A DNA stretch of 64,000 nt from Pterois miles. Lineage: Eukaryota > Chordata > Actinopteri > Perciformes > Scorpaenidae. Positions 23,501-33,119 of the stretch are shown here, piece after piece. The stretch is taken from positions 19,960,501-20,024,500 of the forward strand of contig CAMQGK010000638.1 in NCBI GenBank assembly GCA_947000775.1, read 5' to 3'. Below the pieces are notes generated by a model, which did no database searches, was not told the DNA's origin, and was given only the letters and a program-made list of their open reading frames with translations. Each line of letters starts with the position of its first letter. Position 1 is the stretch's first letter. Made by a program: the position numbers and the translations under genes.

Positions 23501-26500
23501 GGCCGTAGTCTCTCTCAACGGCCTTTATTTGGAACCAGGTCATATTTTAATGAAAGCCTCAAGTTCACAGAAAATGGTGATTTATTGGTGAAATGTTTTA
23601 TGTATTGCTCCTCCTCAGGTATTTCAGAAGGCTTTGATTCTTTCTTCTCATCTTTTTTATACACCTGTTTACCTGTATGTCTGCCAATGTAAATGCTGAA
23701 GAACAGCCTTGATCCTGTGTGAAGGCTTTGCAGATCCTGTTTTACTTCTCAATGCAGACATTTTCTTTTTATCTTTCCTATTGAATGTCTAAAGAAATTT
23801 TGATTAACCTGAACACCTTGATGGGTGAAGACATGTCCCCTTGCTGGCTTGTTAAATGCGGCTGCAGTCACGCTGCTCCTTGAAGTGTGACTGAGATGAA
23901 TTTGTTATCAGTCAAGTGGTTTGCTTACATTTGCTGCAGATAAATTGAAAGCTGCCATCTGCGCTGTATATTCTTTTTTTTTTTTTCCGTTCTCACCGTC
24001 ATTAGCGCTCGATCACCGTTCCAGGGCCTGATTTATTAAAAATTATTGATTGGGTCAGAGTGCGGCCCTTTGCGATTGCTCCCCGAAGAAAGGCGGTGGA
24101 TTATGTTGTGGGATTTGTGCTGCTCAGACAGGCAGCTTCACTAATCCATCCCAACTTATTGTTTTTGCGGATGAAATAAGGTAACCGTTGATGCAGCAGT
24201 CACACCAGACTTGTCAAGAAGTGATTTACATTTTGTGCCTGACGGAGAGGCACAGGAAGACAGGGAGTGTGGATGGATGCTTTCCAACCTCCCACATCCA
24301 CGACCCCCACCGCCTGCCTTCTCTTTAACACTCTGAGTCACTGGCGTCGAGACTTTTTCTTCCACTCACTCCGTTAGCCATTAGGGGATGGCATGTTGTG
24401 AGCAGCTCCGTAATTGTGTTTCGCTCTTGTATTCATCGCCCGTTCTTCCACACTGCCTCTCTTTCTCCCCTCTTCTCTCGCCTTTTTTTTTGCTTTTCAT
24501 TTGTGCTCCTTCACTTTTTCCATGTCGTGCTCTTGTTTCTCACCCTCTCTCTCCTTTTTATTCTCTCACTCTGTGTGTGTGTGTAGGATATGATGGATGA
24601 TATCTGCCAAGAGCAGTTCATGGAGATGAGCTACCTGAACGGAGGCCAGGAGCACGGAGCCAGAGGGAGGGGGGCCCTCCGGTCAGGGGCCGCGGAGTCC
24701 CTCCTGGTGGAGCGCACAGGTGTGGAGATGCACACACACACACACACAGCGTTTCTCATATAAAAGCTGCTTCCTCACTAAAGAAATGCAAAGACGCTAT
24801 TGTTCACCTACTACTATATCTATGTAGCAATGAAACTGCTGAGCAAGACTGGAAGCAGCTTTTTATTTACTCCTTTTTGTGTAATTGTGTAGTTTTCAGT
24901 GTACTTATGCTGAAGAAGCAAGATACTTTTGATTCGCTGAGAATACATACTGATACGAGAAGCAACTTTGAGTTGAATATCGCGGGATCTAAATCAGTGG
25001 TCAGTCACACAAAAAATTCATGTTTAGTTTCTTTCATAACAATGTGAAAAAAAACTGTATAAATCACATGATTGTCCATAATTGATTGCAGTGAATCACA
25101 CATTTTTTGATCAAGTATTTAATACACTTATCAACATGGGAGTGGGCAAATATGCTGCTTTATGCAAATGTATGTATATATTTATTTTTGGAAACAAAAC
25201 AATGACAAATATCGTCCAGAAACCCTCTCAGTTACTGCAGATTGGGGCAGATAGTATAACGATGTTTGTATTATCTCTGGGTCTTCAGCGGTCAAGTTGC
25301 TAGTTAGTGTGGTAAAAATTGGTAAATGGCTGAGTCTGGTGTCTCCATCAGGCTGCAGGATAAATAAATATTTACCATGGCAACAAGTGACGACCATAAG
25401 ATCTGACAACCACTTGTTATGAAGTGAATGCAATGGCACAATGAAAGGAGAATTAGACATCTAGTGGCTGAATGTTATTGATATTATTAATAGCACATTT
25501 AACATGTTATTCAAACCAAAGGGATTTTGTTACTTTTGGACAGAGCCAGTCAAGCGCTTTCCATCTGTTTCTAGTCTTTATGCTAAGCTAACTGGCTGCT
25601 AACAGGTGTTGTTCCAAATTAGCGTAGAGACATGAGGATGGCATCGATCTTATTGTCTAACTCTTGGTAAGAAAGTGAATACACATATTTCCCAAAATGT
25701 CAAACTATTCTTTCCAGAGCACAGTATTAACTCTGCGTTCTCTTCTCCAGGGGTCGGGGAATGCCTCCACGCGGTGCTCCCGCCAGGGGAGGTGTGGCTC
25801 GAGGCGGCCCAGCCAGAGGTGGCGCAGTGAGAGGCGTCCCAGCAGGCCGAGGAGGACCCCCGGCAGCACCCGCAAGGGGGGCCTCAGCACCCCGCGCCCG
25901 CCCCCCAGCTGCCGGACCCCCACAGAGGATGGCGCCCCACCAGCACACCCCTGGTGCAGCTGCTGAGAGCTACGAGGAATATGTAAGTACAAGAACCAGC
26001 GTAGGGTAGTTAAATGATCCATTTAGTTAATATAAGAATGTCCTCAGTATTATAATTATTATTATGATAATACAAACAAATAAAAGATATCTTTAAATGT
26101 CAGGTTTGATGTAAATCTGGCCCCTCCAACACGTGTCTCCTCTCAGTGAGATTGTTCTTGGCACTCTGTTAGCTTTGAATTGCTTGTTCGTCAACACAGA
26201 AATAAGTGATTTCGGATGCTCGAGACATAAGGGGAGCGTGTCTGCTTCAGTACGAGTGTAGTACTTTGGGGACATCTTGACATCCATGATTCATGAACAA
26301 GCCTCTCCCTAACTCACTCTGTTTCCGTCCCTCTCCAGGGCTACGATGAGAGCTACACAGACACGGCCTACGAGTCATACGACAGCTATTACAGTCAGCC
26401 ACAGGCGTGAGTGAATCAGACGTCTCTTTGGTTTTCACCTGCTTCTCACAAAGTGCACACACGTTGCCTAGTTGCTAATTTCGCTCAAAGTGTTTTCGAG

Positions 26501-27852
26501 AGCAGCAGAAACACTTTTTAGCCACTCTGCACAAATACTTTATGTTTCATGGTTTGGATGGCGGCGTTGTTTCGGAGAACCAGCCGGCACTGAGATGTTT
26601 CATGTTAGAGAGCCAAGCTTTGATGTTATTCATGGAAGCCAGTTATCATCCCCCTAGACATTACAGTCAGCAGCTACTTGATGTTTTTCAAAGATTAAAA
26701 GCGATTTTTTTTTTTTTCTTTTTCTCTCCCTCCCTGTTTTTGACCATCAGAGAGCCAGAATATTACGACTACGGACACGGAGAGACCACAGACTCATACG
26801 AGTCATATGGTGAGGAAAAATTTTAATCACTGTCAACAAACATGACCTAATTTATACTGTTAAAAATATGCTGGATATGAAAGAGTGCTTATAAATATGA
26901 CCTTAACTAAAAGTTAGCAAAAAATATTTTAATTGTATTTCATTTGTATTTTCATTTTTTAAGTCCGATAGTATGCAATACATCCCCACATGTTGGTATG
27001 GATGAATTTTCATTTAGTGATTGGTTGATTGATTTGTATAATGTCCTGAAATTGTCAATTTAAGTCTAAAAATTAGGACTGTCCTCGGCCAATGAAATTC
27101 TTAGTCGACTAACGCTTGTGATTTTGTCGATTAATCAATGAGTTGATTTAATCAACAGATCTGTAAAACAGGGTTTCCGCAAAGAATCACACAAAAGCAC
27201 CTCTTTAAATCTTGCGTTAACCAGGGATGTGTTCATAAGTTTCTTGGAAATAAATTACTAATTTGTCAAAGCTGTCTACCAAAATGACTGATTAGTCGAC
27301 TAATAAAATAAGAGGGGGCAGCCTCAGTAAAAATATTGATAACCCAACACACTGTACATGACTTCTTGGAGAAAGACTTCAAATTGGAATTATGGATCAC
27401 TAGCCAAAATTATGTCAGATTTCAAAGTCACTAATTGGTAATTTAAATAGTACCCTGTGGAGGTTTTTGACCACAGATAGCACCATGGAGAAATGTTTTT
27501 AAGAGATGGTTTCTGTTTTACTTATCACAATATATTTACAAGTATGGATGAACGATTTTGAAAAAATATTCAATTGTGAATTGACAAATATTGCAGTGGG
27601 CCATATTGCAATGTGGATACAGTTTTTATTAATTATGCAACCCTATGTACAAGAGAATGCCACAGAGCATGTTTACTATCCACTAACCAGATGAGTTTTC
27701 TGTCATTAATTGTTCTTGAATTATTTTTGTACGTGTTCTCTCCAGGCCAGGATGACTGGAACGGGACCCAGCGAACTGGTGCAGGGAAGGCCCCTCCCCC
27801 CTCCAGAGGTGCCAAGACGCCTTACCGGGAGCACCCATACCGACAGTACTGA
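17421..27852 (+). CDS. khdrbs1: khdrbs1 (Sam68), KH/STAR RNA-binding signal transduction protein, nine coding exons
   Basis: Coding exons join 17421-17514, 19837-19958, 21024-21140, 21537-21683, 24587-24719, 25751-25982, 26339-26406, 26751-26809 and 27746-27852; every intron is GT-AG. The family binds U/A-rich RNA in the nucleus, regulates splicing and 3'-end choice, and acts as a scaffold for Src kinases. Visible in order: QUA1 (exons 1-2), KH domain with a GPQG loop (exons 3-4), QUA2 (exon 5), RG/proline-rich region (exon 6), tyrosine-rich tail (exons 7-8) and C-terminal NLS (exon 9). GPQGNTIKRL, YLDLF and DMMDDICQEQF are Sam68 signatures; SLM-1 and SLM-2 have GPRGNSLKRL and DYNDEIRQ. Exon phases all agree except at exon 5, where one G is missing from a G-run. 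With that base the protein would be about 359 residues; as written, translation leaves frame and stops at TGA 25828-25830, about residue 230. The start ATG has an in-frame TGA upstream (17388-17390), so the long mammalian N-terminal tail is absent. Confidence 0.96.
17515..19836 (+). other. khdrbs1: khdrbs1 intron 1
   Basis: A 2.3-kb intron. Apart from the minisatellite near its 5' end it looks like unique non-coding DNA. Open frames inside it (for example 18154-18576) lack family resemblance and splice support. Confidence 0.85.
17855..18112 (+). repeat. Eight-unit minisatellite in khdrbs1 intron 1
   Basis: Tandem units of about 27-37 bases, each with the order CAA(C)..TTAAAA.., CTxGGACTAACG and TTTGT. 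The first five units carry AACTGGGACTAACG; the last three carry an A-rich spacer and CTCGGACT. Five units contain TAACGGT(T/C), which matches the MYB consensus YAACNG; one has TGACGG and two have TAACGTTT. The array starts 340 bases after exon 1. Confidence 0.95.
19837..19958 (+). CDS. khdrbs1: khdrbs1 exon 2: end of QUA1 and linker to KH
   Basis: The acceptor is a pyrimidine tract ending in TTCTAG. The exon completes a Glu codon and adds 40 residues, including IQKGETKKEAETYLDLF and KLKERVLIPVKQYPK. The YLDLF and LKERVLIPVKQYPK strings match Sam68; the SLM proteins have IDVV or LDVI here. The donor is AAG|GTGAGC, phase 0. Confidence 0.96.
19959..21023 (+). other. khdrbs1: khdrbs1 intron 2
   Basis: A 1.07-kb intron with poly-T tracts near 19976-20010 and 20498-20516. 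No coding segment or recognised repeat was found. Confidence 0.85.
21024..21140 (+). CDS. khdrbs1: khdrbs1 exon 3: KH domain core with GxxG loop
   Basis: Thirty-nine residues in phase 0-0 starting FNFVGKILGPQGNTIKRL. GPQG is the nucleic-acid-binding GxxG loop of the KH domain; the exon ends GKGSMRDKSK. Sam68 and SLMs have MRDKAK, so the Ala-to-Ser change is a small lineage difference. A TTAG acceptor and AAG|GTAATG donor bound the exon. Confidence 0.97.
21537..21683 (+). CDS. khdrbs1: khdrbs1 exon 4: second half of KH domain
   Basis: Forty-nine residues in phase 0-0, starting EEGLRKGGEPKYAHLSMELH and ending AMEEVKKFLFP. HVFIEVFAP and AHAMEEVKKFL match the beta3-alpha3 part of the Sam68 KH domain. 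The acceptor is TCTCAG and the donor is CCT|GTGAGT. Confidence 0.97.
22071..22515. mobile_element. hAT-like MITE, GGGATGCACC type
   Basis: One end reads GGGATGCACCAAGCC and the other TATCAGTGCATCGCT, an imperfect terminal inverted repeat. Both ends run into the CGATACCGA / TATCGG motifs typical of a fish MITE group that ends in (T)GCATCCC. No coding capacity. Target duplication not resolved. Confidence 0.6.
22540..23050 (+). repeat. Two tandem copies of a teleost repeat fragment in intron 4
   Basis: Copies at about 22540-22770 and 22795-23050 share the order CTATAAA..ATC, TTTCCTAAAG, TGTTTTGTCTAATC and CACTAAATTGTCACAATTGA. The last 70 or so bases of each (ending CTGCTGAAAGTGTT) are identical, while the first halves have diverged clearly. 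Confidence 0.85.
24587..24719 (+). CDS. khdrbs1: khdrbs1 exon 5: QUA2 and first RG repeats, with a 1-base frame break
   Basis: Opens DMMDDICQEQFMEMSYLNGG, the QUA2 of Sam68, and then reads EHGARGRG. After the six-G run near 24669-24674 the open frame gives an unlikely ALRSGAAESLLV. Reading on in the frame that one extra G would create gives GPPVRGRGVPPGGAHR, a normal Sam68 RG/Pro segment. The exon is 133 bases; 134 would leave the phase (2) that exon 6 needs to start GRGMPPRG. The base is therefore missing either from the genome or from this assembly. A short AC microsatellite follows the donor. Confidence 0.93.
25060..25245 (+). mobile_element. Partial MITE A (hAT-like) in khdrbs1 intron 5
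   Basis: Matches the 5' part of the complete element at 32486-33119: CACATGATTGTCCATA, ATCAACATGGGAGTGGGCAA, GCTGCTTTATGCAAATGTAT and TGTCCAGAAACCCTC occur in the same order. It is truncated before the central segment. Confidence 0.8.
25520..25716 (-). mobile_element. Teleost repeat fragment ending just before khdrbs1 exon 6
   Basis: Contains GGACAGAGCCAGTCAAGCG, TTTATGCTAAGCTAACTGGC and ends CCCAAAATGTCAAACTATTC. This is the reverse orientation of the repeat whose other end (AATAGTTCGACATTTTGGG) is seen at 30466. Its terminus lies about 35 bases from the exon 6 acceptor. Confidence 0.75.
25751..25982 (+). CDS. khdrbs1: khdrbs1 exon 6: RG- and proline-rich region
   Basis: In the ancestral frame it encodes 77 residues beginning GRGMPPRGAPARGGVARGG and ending AAAESYEEY. 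The RG dipeptides are the type of sites methylated by PRMT1 in Sam68, and the Pro stretches are candidate SH3/WW ligands. The frame reached from exon 5 as written is wrong and stops at TGA 25828-25830, so this exon is only read if the exon 5 base is restored. The exon is strongly GC-rich, and several overlapping frames are open by composition. The acceptor TCTCCAG and donor TAT|GTAAGT are intact. Confidence 0.93.
26339..26406 (+). CDS. khdrbs1: khdrbs1 exon 7: tyrosine-rich segment
   Basis: Twenty-two residues plus two bases, reading GYDESYTDTAYESYDSYYSQ. The spaced tyrosines correspond to the Src-family phosphorylation and SH2-docking tail of Sam68. The acceptor is CTCTCCAG; the donor is GC|GTGAGT, phase 2. 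Confidence 0.95.
26751..26809 (+). CDS. khdrbs1: khdrbs1 exon 8: tyrosine-rich segment with YYDYGHGE
   Basis: Nineteen complete codons, EPEYYDYGHGETTDSYESY, flanked by split codons in phase 2 and phase 1. EYYDYGHG is conserved in all three KHDRBS proteins. The acceptor follows a long T/C tract and the donor is TATG|GTGAGG. Confidence 0.95.
27072..27312. mobile_element. Probable hAT-like MITE fragment in khdrbs1 intron 8
   Basis: Flanks contain TTAGTCGACTAACGC and ATTAGTCGACTAATAAA in inverted relation, with AATCGATTA-like motifs inside, as in common fish MITEs ending TAGGGCTG. It starts AATTAGGACTGTCCTCGGCC. Exact ends are uncertain. Confidence 0.5.
27746..27852 (+). CDS. khdrbs1: khdrbs1 exon 9: C-terminus with nuclear-localisation motif and stop
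   Basis: Encodes QDDWNGTQRTGAGKAPPPSR followed by GAKTPYREHPYRQY and TGA at 27850-27852. QDDWNGT identifies Sam68. The family NLS consensus is RxHPY(Q/G)R, usually ending REHPYGRY; here the last four residues are YRQY. The acceptor is CTCTCCAG. Confidence 0.95.
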
Positions 27853-28417
27853 AGCAGACCTACCCTTAACGTGTCACCCTGACTACCGCCTGTCTACCAC
27901 GGCAGCTCTCGCTTTAAAGCAGCCCGACAAAAGTAATTGTCCGTTTTGTCTTTGGTTTGGTCTTTTCCTACACTGGACTTTATACGAGAGAGCAAATTGG
28001 GAACTGAAAATCGGAACTGGTTTTTGAGATTTGACCGCGAACTCCCTCCCCCACCCCTACTTTGTCGCACCAACCAACCAGCCACCAATCCCTCCAACCA
28101 ACCAACCAACCAAAGCGGCTTTTAGATGGGTTAGAGAGGAGAAGTTGGCGTCCTTTTTTTGTTCTTTTTCATTTGAATTTTTAATTTATTTTGCTGTATT
28201 TTTCCTCTTACCCTTTTTACCCCCCTCTGGCTTTTTTGCATTGTTGAACTTTAATTTTTTTTAACTGTTTGGGAGTAGTCATTTCTAGTGGAAGTAGTGG
28301 CTCATTATCAGCTTGTCTAAGGAATCCATTTTAATTGTTTTAAATACAAAGAATCTGTTGAGGGTCAGTTGCAGATTCCCATTTAGGCTACATTTCAAAA
28401 TTCTGTTAATATAGCCA

Positions 28418-28423
28418 AATAAA
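28418..28423 (+). promoter_or_regulatory. candidate proximal poly(A) signal AATAAA
   Basis: AATAAA about 570 bases after the khdrbs1 stop. It may give a short 3' UTR isoform. No strong downstream GU-rich element is obvious. Confidence 0.4.
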
Positions 28424-29043
28424 ATACCTTTTAAACTTTCAATTATGTAATATAGAAACAAAAAAACAATCCTAAATTAAGTGAAGGTTAAAGAATCAAT
28501 GTTAATGGAATCAGTACAATTCATTATTGATGATGGTTTGTTTTTAAATAGTTCTAAAACGTTGTCCATTTAGACTTAGGCAGCAATATTTGTCATTGTA
28601 CTTAGAGTTTTGAAATATAGCCCTAATAGACACTGTTGAGATGGACTGTCCTCATATCCTCAATTTGTTCTACATGTTAAAAATTAATTTTAAGACTCTG
28701 AAGACAAAATGTTTGTTTAATGAGCACACGGCCAAGGAATGGCCTCGTGTTAATGCTAAAAACAGTTCAGGTCTTCATTTTGTGATCTGATTCTCTATAA
28801 ACTGCATGCACAAAGTACACAAAGAAGGATTGGGACAAAAATCTCCACATGGGTCTTCTCTTTCTACAGAGAAGGGATCCTGCAGCTCAATCCGAACTCT
28901 TGTACATATTTTAAAACATCCTAACTGTACTTATTCTGCCACTAGTATCTGTACCCTCTCCATAAAATGCATTATGCTACATGTGTAAGCTTGCCTAAAT
29001 AGGTTACTAAATCTGTCCAAAAGATGTTTTGCAGCAGTTTGTC

Positions 29044-29049
29044 AATAAA
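29044..29049 (+). promoter_or_regulatory. candidate distal poly(A) signal AATAAA
   Basis: AATAAA followed within 20 bases by a T/G-rich stretch (TTAGTTTGTTTTTT), the usual layout of a vertebrate cleavage site. It is the best candidate for the main khdrbs1 3' end. Confidence 0.65.
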
Positions 29050-29070
29050 GCTTAGTTTGTTTTTTATGAA

Positions 29071-30464
29071 ACTTAACTTGCTTTATTTGTTTCCTGTCCT
29101 AGTAAAATTCTGAAATGGCCTTTTTTAAACAACCTTCAGTCAGATGTAGATGTTTTCATTTGTTTCTCATTCAAAAAATTTTAAATCTAAATGAATGTAT
29201 TGACGTCTGAAGACTTTAACCCTACTAAATGATGTCTTGATTGATTATCAAAAGAGCACAACTTATTCTTTCTCTCTCTTTCTATACTTTTTAAAAAGGA
29301 CCCAGAGGTAAGACCTCTAAAATAACCTGGATAGCTTCCTAATGTGTATAGAGTTCTAAAGCATTGAATGCCTGGGTATGTATAAGACTTTTTCAATCCT
29401 CTTACCTGTGGTCGTAATCGTTAATGAGAATTGCTTTTATAGCTGAAAATTAACTGAATTCAAACCACCATTCAGGTCTAGGCTTCATTGTCACGAATGA
29501 CGCTGGCGCGACGGCTACTTTAGTACAGAGTAATGGCAGTGCAATGGAGAGGATGGTTATAACCTAGAGAACTCCACTGTAAAGGTAACCTAACCCTAAA
29601 TGTTTAATTTCGTAGTGTGTTTATCCATTGACATAAACTTGCTGGTAAATGCGTACAGTTTCTTAAAATATTATTGCAGTCATGGCAACAAAAAAGAATC
29701 GACTCAAAAGTAAGAAAAACGTAACTTCCAATATCATACAGTAGTGGATTTTATGTACCAAAATAACTGTTCTGTGTACTAACAAAATATATTAGAATAG
29801 TGTTAATGCAACTCTTGCTAAAATGAACAAAGCCAAATCTATGTCAATATCTTCTGTTACTTTTTTTATTTGCTGTGTAAACTGTAATATTTAAAAGGTT
29901 CTGCCTGTACAAAGTTATCCAAAAAAGAAAGCTTGAGTTGCATGAGCATATCTTCTCCTGTAGACGTTGCATGATCTGTCTCAAGTTTCTCCCAGTGTTT
30001 TTAGACAGGGTATTGATTTGAGGTTTGTCCTTCCTTCAGGCACAGCTATCGGTCACTGAGTGCCCCGGAGACTGACAGTCTGCTGTAGTGAGACCATACA
30101 AACCTCAGGTTGGTCCTCCGCCGCAACTCTTTCCATTTTAAAGAGCCGTACTGCTGGTTCTCGCATGCTTTAGCACAGTAATGCACAACCTGCAATTTTT
30201 TTTTTTTTTTACTTTCCATGCAGCAAGTCTTAAAGATTGATTCTTCTACCTTCCAGGCAGTCATTAGTGCTTGTTCATGTTTGCACAGTATGAAACATCT
30301 TGCATAGACTTGCATGAAAAGTGTAATCCATCACAGAGAACAAATCTTTTTTTCTTTTTATTGTCCAACCTTGATAGCTTTTGTAGTAGTTAGAGCTCAT
30401 TTTTGGGTCTTTCCCTGTTGCCACATTCATGGACACTCTGGTTCCGGACAGCATCCTTTTTAAA
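29071..30464. other. Intergenic downstream of khdrbs1
   Basis: Unique-looking DNA. A minus-strand frame at 30046-30315 contains a poly-Lys run from a poly-T tract and no known domain. No exon is supported. Confidence 0.5.
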
Positions 30465-31610
30465 GGAATAGTTCGACATTTTGGGGGGAAAAAAACGCTC
30501 ATTTGTGTTCTTTCAAAGAGTCATGCACAGTAAATATGATGCTACAGCCAGTAGCCACTTAGCTTATCATAGCATAAAGACAAGACATGGGGAAAGGCTG
30601 ACCTGGCTCTGTCCAAAGATAATAAAATCTGTCATCTGAACATAAACTGATGCATAAAAACATCACATTGGCATTTTACAGGGGTGTAGTCCCATCCAAA
30701 TAAAGGTCTGGCTCTACTCTTCTTCTGGTATAGGGGGAAAAAAACACTCTTTATTTCTTGCCAGTCACAATTGAGTTGGGTGGCGCCTAGCACAGGATGG
30801 GGCGACAGTGCTTTGAGATACGCAGCCAACGAGTTTGAATTGGCGTACTAATATGATACGGGGTTACGAGTCACGATATTACGATATGATATACTAGATT
30901 TTGATTTGCTATGCTGTAAACAAGAGAATTATATTGGATTTTTTAAAAATCTACTTAGGAAAATTGAAAAAAAAATTTGATTTATCACTAACATCAAATC
31001 ACACACTTTGAAGGGGCGATATACTGAGAGGGACATTTTTGAGATTTAATGAAGTATTGACTGAGTTAATTTTGCATGTGAAGTATTAATTAAAAATCTA
31101 GGGTTGACCCAAAGCTTCGACCGCCGCCAAAGTAATCAACCTCCAAATCAGTATTCAAATGCTTTTGTTGTTTTTGTTTTGTTTTGTTTTTCTACATATA
31201 ATAATGTCTAACTCCCAAAATAGCCCATGAAATAAGGAATCCCTTTTCTTCTTCCTTCATTTTTGGTGGGACCTAACAAAATATACAGTGTTTTTGAGAA
31301 TTGACACAGTAGCACAAAAAAATATGGTAATATTTGATATTTTTGATATTTTCTTACCCCCCTACAGTCAGGCAGTCCACCAAATAGCAGTCACTTCCTG
31401 GATTCTCCTCTGGTTGCCTGGCAACTGCTCCCAACCAGGAAACAGCCTGTCACACACCTCCCTGTAAAACTGCAAGTTGTTGTATATACACTTTTGACCC
31501 TTACATGTGGATATAGCCAGGTGAGCTGTTCCCCTCTATTTCTAGTCTTTAAGCTAAGCTAAGCTAACCGGTTACTAGCTGTAGCTTCATATTTTCTTGG
31601 GTTTTCCAAT
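30465..31610. mobile_element. Composite of teleost repeats
   Basis: Begins AAAGGAATAGTTCGACATTT and runs through ATGATGCTACAGCCAGTAGC, TAGCATAAAGACAAGACATG and CTGACCTGGCTCTGTCCAAA, a common fish repeat. A second element with CGATATTACGATATGATATA lies at about 30845-31365. The first element resumes near 31521 with TTTCTAGTCTTTAAGCTAAG. The second element looks nested in the first. Confidence 0.6.
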
Positions 31611-32477
31611 AAAGCCTCAGTAATGCAGCTGAAATCGCCACTAAGGAGAGTTTTTAGTCCCAGCTTGCAGCACCATCAAGAAAACTGACAAGTCCTCCCC
31701 CCATGATGGATTAGTCATCTCGAGCTGTAATGTGAAGTATACACAATTTGTAGGTAATGGTCTAAAACATTCAAACGTCACTGGTATCTTTTAAATTGTC
31801 CCATTTTCCCAAAAGACCATTGTGTAAGAAACGTTGCTGCAGATGCCTGTGGGCATTTCAGCCAGTGTAACATTATGCAGCGGCAGCACGTTCGCGATAT
31901 TCACAGCATTTCAGAGGTTGGTTGATTCTGATGATTGCCCAGATCCTGTAAGTCGCCTGGCTTTTTGACAGTGCCTGTGAATTGGTGTGTGGCCACGCTA
32001 GCCTTCAGCAAGTCTGAGCGGGGGAGAAGGCGACGCCGGGTGTCAGTGTGGTCTCGGGGAAAGTGACTAATGAGGATCTGTAGCTCAAGGCTCTCTGACA
32101 GAAGTGAAATAGGAACGAGAGGCGATTCCCAAAATGGAACCAGCATGAGGAGAGAGGTGTCAGAGGGATTTCTCGTGATGTCCTGTCCACGCCTTGAAGG
32201 CAGGAAAAAGTCAAATGAAGGCTCAAAAAGTAATGCTTGGTGGTCAGACTTTGACAAACATAATTGTCGTTGGCATTTTAGGAGAGTGGAGCTGGATAAC
32301 GAACCTTTTAAGAAGTTTTTGAGATGTGTTTTGATAGAAAGGTCACACACTTGTTTGAGGAATGTGTTTGACATGACTCCTTTAGATGTTAGAAAAAATC
32401 TGTGTTGATAAAGTGGCTGGTTTGGAACTTATTTCCCAAAAAACCCAGAGAAAACATTTCCTCTTTATTTATGAAAG
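31611..32477. other. Intergenic, nothing recognised
   Basis: Overlapping open frames on both strands (31901-32408) are not supported by domain or splice evidence. Confidence 0.45.
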
Positions 32478-32485
32478 CCATTTAC

Positions 32486-33119
32486 TAGGGCTGTCAGTCA
32501 ATTCAAACATTCACACATCATTTATCTGTTCAAAATATACTTTAAAGGGAGCTTTGTCTAATACTCTTATCAACATGGGAGATGATAAATATGCTGCTTT
32601 ATGCAAATATATGCATATATTATTATTGGAAATCGATTAACAACATAAAACAATAACAAATATTGTCCAGAAACCCTCAGAGCTGCTGCATTTAGCATAC
32701 AATATGTGCTCAAATCATAACATGGAAAACTGCAGCCCAACAGGCAACAACATGACTTGCCCCAGACCGCATGTGATTATCATAAAGTGGGCATGTCTGT
32801 AAAGGGGAGACTGGTGGGTACCCATAGAACCCATTTTCATTCACATAGCTTGAGGTCAGAGGTCAAGGGACCCCTTTGAAAATGGCCATGCCAGAGTTTC
32901 CTTGCCAAAATTTAGTGTAAGTTTGGAGCGTAATTTATCCTCCTTCATGACAAGCTAGTATGAACTGGTTGGTACCAATGGATTCATGTGGTACCTGTAT
33001 CTATCTGAGCCCACTACAACCTCCGAAAGATCAATATTGCAAGTTGCATTAAAGAAATTAGAGGCACTGAAATGAATTTGCCTTAACACTTTATTATTAT
33101 GTTAACTTTGACAGCCCTA
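32486..33119 (+). mobile_element. MITE A, complete copy with 8-bp target duplication (hAT superfamily)
   Basis: Terminal inverted repeats TAGGGCTGTCA and TGACAGCCCTA bound a 634-bp element with no coding capacity. The bases just outside are CCATTTAC (32478-32485) and CCATTTAC (33120-33127), a perfect 8-bp target-site duplication. An 8-bp duplication with TAGGG-type ends points to hAT transposase mobilisation. This copy is the reference for the others in the window. Confidence 0.93.

Larger units (their letters stand above)
21684..24586 (+). other. khdrbs1: khdrbs1 intron 4
   Basis: A 2.9-kb intron holding a hAT-like MITE (22.07-22.52 kb) and two tandem copies of a teleost repeat fragment (22.54-23.05 kb). 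Its last 200 bases are a long C/T-rich tract leading to the GTGTAG acceptor of exon 5. Confidence 0.85.
27853..29070 (+). other. khdrbs1: khdrbs1 3' UTR
   Basis: A/T-rich non-coding sequence follows the stop codon without any TE copy that I recognise until past 29.1 kb, consistent with a retained 3' UTR. It holds an AACC microsatellite (28066-28110) and two AATAAA hexamers. The 3' end is inferred from the distal signal, not from transcript data. Confidence 0.75.

Noticed and set aside
24587..24706. Alternative exon 5 donor (CTG|GTGGAG) that might rescue the frame
   Set aside because: It leaves phase 0, while exon 6 needs two bases from the previous exon, so the frame stays broken.
25705..26022. 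Minus-strand 105-codon frame and other overlapping frames over exon 6
   Set aside because: Shadows of the GC-rich khdrbs1 exon 6.
30046..30315. Minus-strand frame with WKELRRRTNLRFVW
   Set aside because: Contains a Lys run from poly-T, has no known domain and lacks paired exons.
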